A DNA stretch of 35,461 nucleotides, from positions 1 through 35,461 of the forward strand of contig JAKAXU010000033.1 of NCBI GenBank assembly GCA_021816455.1, written 5' to 3'. Made by a program: the position numbers and the translations under genes. Origin of the DNA: Acidobacteriota bacterium. GTDB taxonomy: Bacteria > Acidobacteriota > Terriglobia > Terriglobales > Acidobacteriaceae. The notes under the pieces were generated by a model. That model had not been told where the DNA came from. It saw nothing but the letters and a program-made list of their open reading frames with translations, and did no database searches. Shown one piece after another: positions 16,201 to 24,152 of this stretch. Each line of letters opens with the position of its first letter. Positions within the stretch are counted from its first letter, which is position 1.

Positions 16201-16831
16201 CAAAGGGATCGAGCATGGCGGCGAGCTTTTCGTTTTGCACGTCGGAGGTGAGCGAGCTTGCAATGGCATCGGCGACCATGAGCAGGATGCCACCGATGAA
16301 AGAGACAATCGTCGAGCGCGTGAGCACGGCGATAGTGAAGAGAATGGCCGCGATGAAGAGCGTATTGGGCAGCGCAAAGAGCAGGATGCTGACGCCGTGC
16401 GCGGCCCAGACAACGGGGCCGAATCGATCGTGATCGGCCCAGGGCATGAGCGGAGCCAGCAGCGCGCCCACGCTGATGCCGAGCATCGGGATGGTGGAGA
16501 CCACCACAGATCCGAAGAAGCGGCCAAGCAGGAAGTCCATCCTGCGAATGGGCTTGGTGAAGAGGATCTGGTCCATGTTCGCGGCGAATTCACGCGAGGC
16601 CGCGGAGTTGACGAAGGCGACCGTCATGAGGAGGGTGATGAACCACAGGATGGAGTAATACTGCTGGACGACGAAAGGCGCGTTGCGAAAGGTGTTGCCG
16701 ATGGCTCCGCCGACGCTGACCTCATCGGTGCTGAGCGCAAGCAGGATGAGCAGCGTGACAATTGCCGTGAAGACCCAGAGCATCGTCGAACGCAGCCAGT
16801 AGCGAACCTCGAAGGCAAAGAAGCGCAACAT
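13217..16831 (-). CDS. ABC-2 permease fused to M1-family metallopeptidase
   Basis: The 1204-residue product has two parts. Residues about 1-600 are an ABC-2-type permease in two halves (first helix about 12-34; second half starting near the FMTDIIVGTLYMFLIAMITFF segment), with a final helix near residue 575-595. The C-terminal half is a gluzincin peptidase with HEMAH at 936-940 and the third zinc ligand Glu at 960 (SLSETLAQY). A YRKGSVVMYYL segment supplies the expected catalytic Tyr. The spacing from the second His to the Glu is one residue longer than in standard aminopeptidases, as I recall being typical of this permease-peptidase subfamily. The partner ATPase gene lies 15 bases upstream. 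The substrate is unknown; the peptidase domain should face the periplasm. Confidence 0.88.
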   Translation of the reverse strand: MLRFFAFEVRYWLRSTMLWVFTAIVTLLILLALSTDEVSVGGAIGNTFRNAPFVVQQYYSILWFITLLMTVAFVNSAASREFAANMDQILFTKPIRRMDFLLGRFFGSVVVSTIPMLGISVGALLAPLMPWADHDRFGPVVWAAHGVSILLFALPNTLFIAAILFTIAVLTRSTIVSFIGGILLMVADAIASSLTSDVQNEKLAAMLDPFGNDAFNYATKYWTVAQRNTHVLALDGLLLWNRLLWVAVGLAIFAFACWRFRFEERAGRPTRKKSAPDEELIAAPVARPTFARSFGTSARLSQLAATTRIEMRRLMKTVTFIVLTLAALLNCVSALIFNARSGYGLTTRPVTYFMTDIIVGTLYMFLIAMITFFAGVLVWEERDARVDEVQDALPVPEWPGYIAKLCALLAAIFSIQFLVGCVAIVVQAAHHYTRFQIGLYADSLLFHSMVSFAFFTALAFFIHVLSPNKYVGYFAFIGVVVANAFMWRPLHVASRMLEFGSLPSMTYSDFFGFAPWIVAWRWFAVYWGFFCLLLAVVSVLLWQRGRDTRWRARLFNARQRFRGVVRAAAWVGLVGFVLTGAWVFYNTEILNHFDSEYQGQRRQADYEKHWKKYQNLPQPRITNVRYNVAIFPHERGLLLHATEQIQNETSAPIHQVWFTVDRNFTSRIHLPGAQLATNDTESGFRIYNLTTPMQPGEQRTLLLDVESHPRGFENQTTLTGVAQNGSFFNNSILPQIGYQDGNELTDPNVRHRFGLKEKDLMPALEVNCTADCRNTYISNNSDWVNVDTVISTSRDQTAIAPGSLIRAWVQDNRNYYEYRLDHFAVNFYSFLSADYTVARRTWTPPGGQPISIEVYYLREQPWNVPRMLDSVQKSFAYYTANFGPYYQREARIVEFPRVASFAQAFPGTMPYSESIGFIADIEKPDDIDMVFYVVAHEMAHQWWAHQLIGANMEGATSLSETLAQYSALMVMEKQYGQNAMRKFLQYEMDAYLRARGTERLKERPLMRVEASQGYIHYRKGSVVMYYLREMIGEDHVNVALRQILGEFGYHSAPYPTSWALVNALAAQTPPNYQYLMQDLFKDITIFSNRALSATAVKRADGKYTVTVVIQTHKYKADAKGNEVEVPMNDWIEVGALGAPPKGFHYGAVLARQLVHVVSGATGATGTYTFVTDSLPDKAGVDPLLLLIDRIPDDNLKKVDLVAAK

Positions 16832-16846
16832 GGACGACTCCTCGAA

Positions 16847-17746
16847 CTACTCGTTGCCAAGACCGGCGATGTTGGCGAAAAAGACATCTTCAAGATCGGG
16901 CTGGACGGGAACAAAACCCGGCTCAGGCGCGTCGCTGGCGAAGACATGAATCTGCGGCTGCCCGGCGACAAGCTTGTGGGAGATGACAGGCATGCGTAAT
17001 TTGTATGCTTCGATCTGGTCGCGTGAAATTGCGCGCGCCCACACGCGTCCCGCCAGGCTGGAGACAGCGGCGTCCGGCGCGCCGGCAAAGAGCACTTGTC
17101 CCCGATGGAGGATGGCCATGTTGCGGCATAGCTCCATCACGTCCTGGACGATGTGCGTGGAGAGGATGACGACGACGTTTTCCCCAATCTCTGCCAGCAG
17201 GTTATAGAAGCGATTACGCTCGCCTGGATCAAGCCCGGCGGTCGGTTCATCGACGATGAGCAGTTTCGGATCGGCCAGCAGAGCCTGTGCGATCCCGAAG
17301 CGCTGACGCATGCCGCCGGAAAAACCGGTCAAAGCCTTGCGGCGATACTCCCAGAGGTTCACGCGATGCAGCATCGCATGGACAACCTCGCGACGCTCTT
17401 TGCCGTGCGTGATGCCCTTCAGCAGAGCCAGATGATCGAGCATCTCCTCGGCGCTGACGCGTGGATAGACGCCAAAGTCCTGCGGCAGATAACCGAGCAG
17501 TTTGCGCACCTCGTCCTTTTGCGCCAGCACGTCGATCGCGCCGAATTGAATGGAGCCGAAATCCGGCTCCTGAAGGGTGGCGATCGTCCGCATCAGGGTG
17601 GATTTGCCGGCGCCGTTTGGACCGAGCAAGCCGTAGAGGCCGCACGGAATGACCAGAGAAACGCTGTCCAGGGCTTTGACGCCGTTCTTGTAGGTCTTGG
17701 TCAGGTTCTGAATGCGCAACTCAAGCGGTTTCGGTGTTTCAGTCAC
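16847..17746 (-). CDS. ABC transporter ATP-binding protein, partner of the permease-peptidase
   Basis: This 299-residue ATPase has Walker A GPNGAGKST at 42-50, Q-loop LGYLPQDFGVYP near 84-95, signature FSGGMRQ at 142-148, Walker B LLIVDEP at 162-168 and the H-loop in LSTHIVQDV. This is an ABC-2 (drug/polysaccharide exporter-like) ATPase. The last 60 residues form a C-terminal extension that does not resemble the core. It starts with GTG 17746, preceded by AGGAG 8 bases upstream, and is followed after 15 bases by the fused permease-peptidase gene, so the two form an operon. The HEAT-repeat gene upstream ends 166 bases before the GTG, leaving room for a promoter. Confidence 0.9.
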   Translation of the reverse strand: MTETPKPLELRIQNLTKTYKNGVKALDSVSLVIPCGLYGLLGPNGAGKSTLMRTIATLQEPDFGSIQFGAIDVLAQKDEVRKLLGYLPQDFGVYPRVSAEEMLDHLALLKGITHGKERREVVHAMLHRVNLWEYRRKALTGFSGGMRQRFGIAQALLADPKLLIVDEPTAGLDPGERNRFYNLLAEIGENVVVILSTHIVQDVMELCRNMAILHRGQVLFAGAPDAAVSSLAGRVWARAISRDQIEAYKLRMPVISHKLVAGQPQIHVFASDAPEPGFVPVQPDLEDVFFANIAGLGNE

Positions 17747-17912
17747 AGGGATTTCTCCTGAGCGGCCAAAACATGCGATGCAACGATCTGGTCGCGATGA
17801 GGTTCTGAAGAACGAAACGAAGACGCGCGGAGGAGTGAGCAGTCGTCCGCCGCGGATACAAAAATACCGTTGCCCTATGGTACGCGAGAAGCCGCGAAAT
17901 CGTTCCCCAAAA

Positions 17913-18728
17913 TCAGCTATAGCGATCGAGTTCGGCCGCGTAGCGAGCGGTGAGCGCTTCGATGTACTCGTCCGCCGACCAGTCTTCCCGCACTGCGTCG
18001 AAATCCAGCAGATGGCAGGCAGCCTCGACCACTCCGTAGGAGACTTCGTCCTGCTGCAGCAATTCGATCAGATCGGGGAGCACACGCAGATCGTGGCGTT
18101 TGCCAAGGCCGGCGACGGCCTCTTCGCGCGTGTCGGGATTGCCGTCGTCGAGCCGTTCGATGAGTGCTTTGCGAATCTCCGGAGAGTCCGCGCTGCCCTG
18201 CACACCGAGGCCGAAGGTAGCCCAGTCACGAATGTCCGGGTCGGCATCGCGCGTCAGGTCGATGAGCGGCGCGACAGCCTCCGCGTGATCGGCAAAACAA
18301 CTCAGTCCGAAGGCGGCGGCAAAGCGCACATCCGGGTCCGCGTGCCGACGATAGCGCAGAATCAAAGGAATTGCGGAAGGGTTGGCCAGATGGCCTAGCG
18401 CCACCAGGCAGGAATCGATCACTTCCAGGTCCTGTTCTTCGGCCAGCACGTCGGTGACAACGGGATAGATTTCGTCGGCAAAGAGCGTCGTGGGATGGTT
18501 CTCGGTCTTGCCTAGCTGGGCCAGAATGTCGATGCCGCGGCGGCGGCGAGCCGGACGGCGATCGCGCGCCCACTCGATGGCGCGGGTGAGCACTTCGCGG
18601 CTGGCGATGGCTTGCAGACGACTGACCGCTTCCCACGGGCCACCTTCTTCGTCTTCGTCATCGTAGTCGCCGTGAAGTGTCTGGCGGAACAAATCATCAA
18701 TCTCGGCGGGGGGGTCCGGCTCGGCCAT
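17913..18728 (-). CDS. HEAT-repeat protein
   Basis: The chosen start is ATG 18728, with GAGG about 6 bases upstream; the frame is open further to overlap thiL, with no better start. The 271 residues begin with an acidic N-terminus (HGDYDDEDEEGG), then six or so HEAT-like repeats of the PBS-lyase type, recognisable from phrases such as EVIDSCLVALGHLANPSAI, DPDVRFAAAFGLSCF, DPDIRDWATFGLGV and NPDTREEAVAGLGKR. The protein is a soluble alpha-solenoid scaffold that probably binds another protein. There is no enzyme motif. Its gene sits between thiL and the ABC operon on the same strand, but gaps of 125 and 118 bases do not prove co-transcription. Confidence 0.85.
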   Translation of the reverse strand: MAEPDPPAEIDDLFRQTLHGDYDDEDEEGGPWEAVSRLQAIASREVLTRAIEWARDRRPARRRRGIDILAQLGKTENHPTTLFADEIYPVVTDVLAEEQDLEVIDSCLVALGHLANPSAIPLILRYRRHADPDVRFAAAFGLSCFADHAEAVAPLIDLTRDADPDIRDWATFGLGVQGSADSPEIRKALIERLDDGNPDTREEAVAGLGKRHDLRVLPDLIELLQQDEVSYGVVEAACHLLDFDAVREDWSADEYIEALTARYAAELDRYS

Positions 18729-18853
18729 AAAATCCTCAATGCTGCGCTTCGAAGAGCGCCGCACATTGAGCATACGCGATTGTGCTTCGGGCGAGGACAA
18801 CTTTTGCCGCGTTGTCAATGCCGCTACGCAGGGATCCGGAGCTATGGGAGAAA

Positions 18854-19867
18854 TCAACGGAAGTGCTCCCAACCACGCGGGGTAAGCGGGAGTCGCCGCT
18901 CGCCATCGACCAGGGTGATGGTCGGCTGGCTCCTCCGGGGCGCAAGAACGCGTCCGATGACGGTGACCGGAACAGCCTGAATCGAGCGAGGCAGGCGCGC
19001 AGACGGCGGTGCCGTGAACAGCAATTCGTAGTCTTCACCGCCATGCAGCGCCTGATCGAGCGTGGCTCCAGCGCTGAGAGGAATCTGAGCGGCATTCACC
19101 TCGATGCCGACGCCGGATGCCGCGGCAAGATGCGCCAGTTCCGTGGAAAGACCGTCCGAGATGTCGATGGCTGCTGTGGCAAGCGAGCGACGACGCAGCA
19201 AGAGTCCCTGCTCTAGACGCGGGTTGGGATAGAGATGAGGATGCGCGTCGGGCAACGCTTCGGAAGGAGAGGTGAAGCGGGCGAAACGGCGCGGACGAAC
19301 GGCCAGAGCGGCAAGTTCGCCCGCCGCTCCACCCAGCGAACCGGTCACGCAGACGCGGTCTCCGGCGCGCGCACCCGAGCGCAGCAAAGCGCCTCCGCGA
19401 AGCAGAATTCCGGTAAGCACGATGTCGGCAAAGGGCAGCGGAGACTGTGCCAGATCGCCGCCAGCCAGAGCAACCCGATGGCGCGCGGCAAGTGCGAGAA
19501 AGCCGTCGAGGAAACGATCCAGCCAACTGGTTCGGCGAGACCTGGAGCGGGTGAGCCGGGCGGGCAGCGCAAGCGAAAGAAACGCCGCCACCGGCTGCGC
19601 GCCCATCGCGGCCAAATCGCTCAGCCCGCGCGCCAGCGTGCGATGGCCGACCGACTCCGGAGGGTGCCAGTCGAGGCGAAAATGCCGGTCGGCGATGGAC
19701 ATGTCTGTCGTGACAGCGATCTCTTCGCCGGATCGCGGAGCAAGCAGAGCGCAGTCGTCGCCGATGCCGAGAGTCACGCGCGAGTTGGGCAATCGCGCCG
19801 CGCGGCTGCGGATGGCGCGGAGGATATCCAGTTCGCCAGGCTCGGAGATGCGGGAAAACTGTGTCAT
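18854..19867 (-). CDS. thiL: Thiamine-monophosphate kinase
   Basis: ThiL phosphorylates thiamine monophosphate with ATP to make thiamine diphosphate, the last step of vitamin B1 synthesis. The 337-residue product shows GIGDDCALL at 34-42 (magnesium/ATP site), TTDMSIADRHFRLDW near 54-68, and GLSDLAAMGAQPVAAFLSLALP. Later come GDLAQSP, the glycine-rich GSLGGAAGELAAL, and the substrate-site AAIDISDGLSTELAHLAAAS and GGEDYELLF motifs. All are diagnostic. The length is normal for the family. ATG 19867 has no strong ribosome binding site. No thi-box or TPP riboswitch is visible in the 245 bases upstream, which it shares with the divergent M23 peptidase gene. Confidence 0.95.
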   Translation of the reverse strand: MTQFSRISEPGELDILRAIRSRAARLPNSRVTLGIGDDCALLAPRSGEEIAVTTDMSIADRHFRLDWHPPESVGHRTLARGLSDLAAMGAQPVAAFLSLALPARLTRSRSRRTSWLDRFLDGFLALAARHRVALAGGDLAQSPLPFADIVLTGILLRGGALLRSGARAGDRVCVTGSLGGAAGELAALAVRPRRFARFTSPSEALPDAHPHLYPNPRLEQGLLLRRRSLATAAIDISDGLSTELAHLAAASGVGIEVNAAQIPLSAGATLDQALHGGEDYELLFTAPPSARLPRSIQAVPVTVIGRVLAPRRSQPTITLVDGERRLPLTPRGWEHFR

Positions 19868-20112
19868 GTCAAAAGGATAGCGCCGCAGTCAGGTGCGAGG
19901 AGAAAAATCCGGCCCGGAGACTGGATCGGGAAGATGCCCTGAATATCGTGCAGATTGGGATTGGCTGGAAGAAAACGTAGCTTCCTCACGGGGCTGTGGC
20001 AGGATGCGTGCATTAGAATGGGAGAAGTCGATTCTCTCTCGGAGACGTCGGATGCACGACGGCAGGTGTATAGTGTGCGTCTGTATTCGCTCTGTGGGCA
20101 TTGAGTTTTTGC

Positions 20113-21069
20113 ATGCAGCGTAAGCGCCACTACATTTTGTTTGTGACCCGGGATGACGATGGCCGCGTCCGCAGGGTTCCTGTGCCCATGCATTACTTTT
20201 ATGGTTTTGTGGGTGCGGCGCTGGTGGGTGCCTTTACGATCATGGGGCTGGCCGGCTCGTATACGCGGATGCTGTTGAAGACGGAGAGCTTCAACCAAAT
20301 GCGCCGGGAACGCGAGCAGTTGCGCGAGAACTACAAACAAATGGCGCAGATTGCGCATGAGCGGGATGTGCAGGTGGCTTCGCTGGGAGCGATTGCCGGC
20401 GAAGTTTCTGCGATTTACGGTTTGAAGGCCGGTCATGGAGCGGCCGGACGCGCGGCAGCGGCACCGACGCCGGCCGCGCTTGCGCTGGCCGACACGATGA
20501 GCCAGCAGCAGGTGAAACAGTCGCTCGACGAATTTTACGCGCTGCGGACGCAGGCGATGAGCGGGCGGATTGCGCGGGCGCTCGAAGACGGTGCAGACCC
20601 GGAAAGGGTGGGCGGGCTGAGCGACTGGACGCAACTGGCGGATGCGCCTTCGCTGTGGCCGGTTGAAGGGCCAGTCACCTCCAGTTTTGGCGAGCGCGTC
20701 GATCCCTTCAACGGCGAGGGCGAGTTTCATACCGGAATCGACATCTCCGCTCCCACTGGCACGCCTGTGCGTGCAACGGGCGACGGGGTGGTGGAGATGG
20801 CAGGGCTGGAATCCGGCTATGGGCGGCAGGTTGTCATCGATCACGGTCATGGAGTGAAGACAACATACGGGCACCTTTCGGCCATCGGAGTGCTGGCTGG
20901 TCAGTCGGTGACGCGAGGCCAGATTGTTGGCTACGTCGGGCGCTCCGGGCGAGCAACCGGACCGAATCTTCACTATGAGGTCCGCATCAATAACGTGCCT
21001 GTCAATCCGCACAAGTATCTCCGCCTGACCTACGAGCAGGCCATGGCAGTCTATCCGCAGCAGAAATAG
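20113..21069 (+). CDS. M23 family metallopeptidase (membrane-anchored, peptidoglycan endopeptidase)
   Basis: The 318 residues include one N-terminal membrane helix (about 29-49), a coiled coil (about 56-90), an Ala-rich linker and a LytM-type M23 domain from about 180 to 305. Zinc ligands are H206 and D210 (FHTGIDISAPTG) and H287 (GPNLHYEV), with H254 in YGHLS as the catalytic partner; all are present, so it should be active. Family members cleave cross-links in peptidoglycan, often at division or during elongation. An ATG at 20113 is chosen; a TTG four codons upstream is possible. A TATAGT hexamer at 20069-20074 is a candidate -10 box. The gene is divergent from thiL and followed by the nrd regulatory region. 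Confidence 0.9.
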   Translation: MQRKRHYILFVTRDDDGRVRRVPVPMHYFYGFVGAALVGAFTIMGLAGSYTRMLLKTESFNQMRREREQLRENYKQMAQIAHERDVQVASLGAIAGEVSAIYGLKAGHGAAGRAAAAPTPAALALADTMSQQQVKQSLDEFYALRTQAMSGRIARALEDGADPERVGGLSDWTQLADAPSLWPVEGPVTSSFGERVDPFNGEGEFHTGIDISAPTGTPVRATGDGVVEMAGLESGYGRQVVIDHGHGVKTTYGHLSAIGVLAGQSVTRGQIVGYVGRSGRATGPNLHYEVRINNVPVNPHKYLRLTYEQAMAVYPQQK

Positions 21070-21397
21070 CGCGTTTCATCCGGCCTCCGCATCGTATCGC
21101 GGGAAGCGTGACACACGATGCTGGCTGCTGCGCTCCAGGCGCGGTTGGGTGACATTCACGGGCACAGCAGTCCGTACTTCGCTCGTAGATCCGCTCCCGC
21201 CCAGATTATGGCTGTTTTTTGAGGAGAGGCAGCCGCGACAGCCGTTGCGATATTTGCTTACAGCGATCCGGGCAGCCTTGCCGAGCAGTGGCAGAACGAC
21301 AAAGAAGAAGATTTTCCCTTCTTACTCGCTCGGTTGGTTTTGGAGCCGTTTGGAGCCAATTTCCACTCCTGTGCGGAACGAGCGTTTTCCACAGTAT
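21070..21397. other. Intergenic stretch with no identified feature
   Basis: About 330 bases between the M23 peptidase stop and the nrd operator region. I see no convincing gene: the open frames on both strands lack ribosome binding sites and family features. A clear terminator for the peptidase gene is not obvious. A GC-rich start gives way to an AT-richer part near 21300-21397, as expected ahead of a promoter. Confidence 0.6.
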
Positions 21398-21413
21398 TCG
21401 CAAGATATTGAGC
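21398..21413. promoter_or_regulatory. Putative NrdR box 1
   Basis: The 16 bases TCGCAAGATATTGAGC match the NrdR consensus (acaCwAtATaTwGtgt) at about 10-11 positions, including the core C-A-A and ATATTG. NrdR is the global repressor of ribonucleotide reductase genes. A second box starts exactly 31 bases later, which is the usual helical spacing of tandem NrdR boxes. The box lies directly upstream of the candidate -35 element. Confidence 0.6.
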
Positions 21414-21442
21414 TTGCCAAACGATGCATCACAAGATAGTGT
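21414..21442 (+). promoter_or_regulatory. Candidate sigma-70 promoter of nrdAB
   Basis: TTGCCA at 21414-21419 and TAGTGT at 21437-21442 are separated by 17 bases. The -35 is good and the -10 weak. Transcription would begin near 21449, immediately at the first paired base of the cobalamin riboswitch. The two NrdR boxes flank and overlap this promoter, so NrdR binding would block it. Confidence 0.45.
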
Positions 21443-21444
21443 AG
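21429..21444. promoter_or_regulatory. Putative NrdR box 2
   Basis: TCACAAGATAGTGTAG shares the CAAGATA-T-G core with box 1, placed 31 bases downstream (three helical turns). It agrees with the NrdR consensus at about 11 of 16 positions and overlaps the candidate -10 element, as in other nrd promoters. Confidence 0.6.
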
Positions 21445-21451
21445 GCATATT

Positions 21452-21616
21452 CATGGCGCCTCGGGCAGTGCCGAGGTGAAAAATGGAATCCGGTGCGACT
21501 CCGAAACTGCCCCACGCGGTGAACAGAAACGAAAGCCTGAGATGACTCTGGTTTGCGTTGTGTGAGCTGGGAAGTCAGGCAAGTAGGGGGCATGTCGAGT
21601 CCGAAGACCTGCCATG
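21452..21616 (+). ncRNA. Cobalamin riboswitch upstream of nrdAB
   Basis: The outer helix P1 is CATGGC (21452-21457) with GCCATG (21611-21616). Inside are the conserved core pieces: GGAATCCGGTGCGACTCCG, then ACTGCCCCACGCGGTGA, and the B12 box region GTCGAGTCCGAAGACCTGCC at 21594-21613. These match the class-II-like short cobalamin riboswitch consensus. Such RNAs bind a cobalamin and usually switch the downstream gene off. It lies 110 bases upstream of the nrdA start codon, between the promoter and the gene. Binding should reduce production of this B12-independent reductase when B12 is abundant. The ligand preference (adenosyl, methyl or hydroxo) cannot be read here. Confidence 0.9.
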
Positions 21617-21628
21617 AAATGTAGTTCA

Positions 21629-21717
21629 CTGCGCCTCCGCGGCGAGAAGATGCAGCAGGGTAGCTCACAGAGAGCACCCGGCATCGTTTTGCCTTGGGCG
21701 TGAGAGCGCAGAAGGAG
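21629..21717 (+). promoter_or_regulatory. Hairpin next to the nrdA ribosome binding site (likely expression platform)
   Basis: After the riboswitch, CTGCGC (21629-21634) can pair with GCGCAG (21706-21711), directly abutting the ribosome binding site AAGGAG (21712-21717). Inside, CTCAC (21664-21668) pairs with GTGAG (21700-21704), and GGCA (21680-21683) with TGCC (21690-21693). There is no T-run, so control is probably of translation rather than termination. The pairing is read by eye and not folded by computation. Confidence 0.45.
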
Positions 21718-21725
21718 ATGGAACG

Positions 21726-24152
21726 ATGGGTACAACGATAGAAGCAACTCACCTGCAAACCAGTCTTTCCGAGCTTGACCCCGCGTTTCCGGCACGCGAA
21801 GAAGTCTCCGTGATGCATGTGAAGAAGCGCAACGGTGCACTGGAACCGGTGGACGTGAACAAGATCGTCCGCGCGGTGGAGCGCTGTTGCGTCGGGCTGT
21901 CTCATGTGGATGCGATGCGCGTGGCGTCGAAGACGATTGGCGGCCTGTATGACGGAGCGACGACGCGCGAGCTGGACGCGATCTCGATCGACACGGCGGC
22001 GGCGCTGATCGCCGAGGAGCCGCAGTATTCGCGGCTGGCGGCGCGCCTGCTGCTGGGCACGATCGTGAAGGAAGTGGGCGGACAGAATCTGCACTCGTTT
22101 TCGCAGGCGATTGCGCATGGGCATCAGGAAGGCGTCGTGAGCGCGGCGACGGCGGAGTTTGTGGCGATGCACGCGCGCAAGCTGAATCACGCTGTGGATG
22201 AGGGATTTTCGGATCGCTTCGAGTATTTTGGTTTGCGGACTGTATACGACCGGTATCTGCTGCGCGACCCGATGTCGCGGCGGGTGATGGAGACGCCGCA
22301 GTACTTCTTTTTGCGTGTGGCGTGCGGGCTGGCCGGGTCGCCGCAGGAAGCGATCGAGTTTTATCGTCTGATTGCATCGCTGGATTACATGCCGTCGTCG
22401 CCGACGCTGTTCAACTCGGGCACGAAACATGCGCAGATGTCCTCGTGTTATCTGCATGACTCACCTTTGGACTCGCTGGAGAGCATCTATGACACGTATA
22501 AAAACGTAGCGCTGCTGTCGAAGTTTTCCGGCGGCATCGGACTGGCGTTTCACCGGGTGCGCTCGGAGGGTTCGCTGATTCGAGCAACAAATGGGTTGTC
22601 GAACGGTATTGTGCCGTGGCTGCGGACGTTGGATGCCTCCGTTGCGGCGGTGAACCAGGGCGGCAAGCGCAAGGGTGCCTGCTGTGTGTATCTGGAGCCG
22701 TGGCACGCGGATGTGGAGTCGTTTCTGGAGTTGAAGGACAATACGGGCGACGGAGCGCGGCGCACCTATAACTTGAACCTGGCAAACTGGATTCCGGACC
22801 TGTTCATGGAGCGCGTGGAGGCCGACGGCGTGTGGTCGCTCTTCGATCCGAAGGATGTGCCGACGCTGCCGGATTTGTTTGGCGAAGAGTTTCGCAGGGG
22901 ATATGAAGCGGCCGAGGCGGCGAAGCTGTTCAAGCGTCAGGTGAAGGCGCGGGATCTCTACGCGCGCATGATGCGTACGCTGGCCGAGACGGGCAACGGC
23001 TGGATGACCTTCAAGGACGCGACCAACCGGAAGTGCAACCAGACCGGCGCACCAGGCAATGTGGTGCATCTGTCCAACTTGTGCACGGAGATCACCGAGG
23101 TGACGTCGAAGGATCAGACGGCGGTGTGCAATCTGGGATCGATCAACCTGGCGCGGCATGTGATGACAGACGTGGCTGGCAGGCCGGAGTTTGATTTCGA
23201 CAAGCTGGGCCGGACGGTGCGCGCGGCGATTCCGATGCTGGATCGTGTGATCGACATCAACTACTACCCGATCGCACAAGCGGCGACTTCGAATGCGCAG
23301 TGGAGACCGGTGGGACTGGGAGTGATGGGCTTGCAGGACGTCTTCTTCCAGCTTCGGATGCCGTTTGATTCGGCGGAAGCGCAGGCGATCTCGACGCGCA
23401 TCCAGGAGGAGATTTACTTTCACGCGCTGACGGCTTCCGTGGAACTGGCCGAGACAGCCGGAGCACATGAGAAGTTTGGCGAAACGCGGCTGGCGAAGGG
23501 TGAGTTCCAGTTTGACCTGTGGGGCGTCAAGCCGAAGGATGCGGCGCGATGGGAGGCGCTGCGTGCGCGGATTCTGAAATCAGGCGTGCGCAACTCGCTG
23601 GTGATTGCCGTGGCGCCCACGGCGACGATCGCCTCGATTGTAGGCTGCTATGAGTGCATCGAACCGCAGATTTCGAATCTCTTCAAGCGCGAGACGCTTT
23701 CAGGTGAATTTCTGCAGGTGAATCGCTATCTGATTGAAGAGCTGAAGCAACGCGGATTGTGGACGGAGGCAATTCGCACGCGGCTGAAGCTGGGAGAAGG
23801 CTCGGTTCAGGGCATTGACGAGCTTCCGGACGATTTGAAGCTGCTGTATCGGACGGTGTGGGAGATTCCGATGCGCGGGCTGATCGACATGGCGGCGGCG
23901 AGAGGCGCGTATATCGATCAGGCACAGTCGCTGAATCTGTTTGTGGAGTCGCCGAACATTGGCAAGTTGTCGTCGATGTATATGTACGCATGGAAAAAAG
24001 GGCTGAAGACGACGTACTATCTGCGCTCGCGCCCTGCGACGAAGATTGCCAAGACAACCGTTCAGACAGGCGCAGCGAGGACAGCGGTGAGCGCGCAGGC
24101 GGCGGTGGCGTGTTCGCTGGAGAATCCGGAATCCTGCGAAGCCTGCCAGTGA
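21726..24152 (+). CDS. nrdA: Class I ribonucleoside-diphosphate reductase, alpha subunit
   Basis: NrdA reduces ribonucleotides to deoxyribonucleotides using a radical supplied by NrdB. The 808 residues start with an ATP-cone regulatory domain (about 30-125, VMHVKKRNGALEPVDVNKIV). The catalytic barrel follows, with redox cysteines C241 (MSSCYL) and C468 (AVCNLGSI), the thiyl-radical C453 and Glu455 (SNLCTEI), and a C-terminal swinging pair C804/C807 (ESCEACQ). The length and a separate NrdB gene exclude the B12-dependent class II enzyme. ATG 21726 follows AAGGAGA. The gene is controlled by the upstream cobalamin riboswitch and NrdR boxes, and nrdB follows 46 bases later. The subclass, Ia-like from the ATP-cone, is an inference. 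Confidence 0.95.
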   Translation: MGTTIEATHLQTSLSELDPAFPAREEVSVMHVKKRNGALEPVDVNKIVRAVERCCVGLSHVDAMRVASKTIGGLYDGATTRELDAISIDTAAALIAEEPQYSRLAARLLLGTIVKEVGGQNLHSFSQAIAHGHQEGVVSAATAEFVAMHARKLNHAVDEGFSDRFEYFGLRTVYDRYLLRDPMSRRVMETPQYFFLRVACGLAGSPQEAIEFYRLIASLDYMPSSPTLFNSGTKHAQMSSCYLHDSPLDSLESIYDTYKNVALLSKFSGGIGLAFHRVRSEGSLIRATNGLSNGIVPWLRTLDASVAAVNQGGKRKGACCVYLEPWHADVESFLELKDNTGDGARRTYNLNLANWIPDLFMERVEADGVWSLFDPKDVPTLPDLFGEEFRRGYEAAEAAKLFKRQVKARDLYARMMRTLAETGNGWMTFKDATNRKCNQTGAPGNVVHLSNLCTEITEVTSKDQTAVCNLGSINLARHVMTDVAGRPEFDFDKLGRTVRAAIPMLDRVIDINYYPIAQAATSNAQWRPVGLGVMGLQDVFFQLRMPFDSAEAQAISTRIQEEIYFHALTASVELAETAGAHEKFGETRLAKGEFQFDLWGVKPKDAARWEALRARILKSGVRNSLVIAVAPTATIASIVGCYECIEPQISNLFKRETLSGEFLQVNRYLIEELKQRGLWTEAIRTRLKLGEGSVQGIDELPDDLKLLYRTVWEIPMRGLIDMAAARGAYIDQAQSLNLFVESPNIGKLSSMYMYAWKKGLKTTYYLRSRPATKIAKTTVQTGAARTAVSAQAAVACSLENPESCEACQ

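Noticed and set aside
19868..20112. TPP riboswitch ahead of thiL
   Set aside because: No thi-box core sequence is visible on the minus strand in this region.
19864..21012. Long minus-strand frame opposite the M23 gene
   Set aside because: The plus-strand M23 zinc motifs are conserved; the minus frame has Arg/His-rich filler sequence.
21149..21439. 96-codon plus-strand frame before the nrd promoter
   Set aside because: No family features and it overlaps the NrdR boxes and promoter; unlikely to be a gene.
21726..24152. B12-dependent class II reductase (nrdJ) because of the cobalamin riboswitch
   Set aside because: A separate nrdB with all ligands and the radical tyrosine follows, and the alpha subunit has class I features; the riboswitch regulates the B12-independent alternative.
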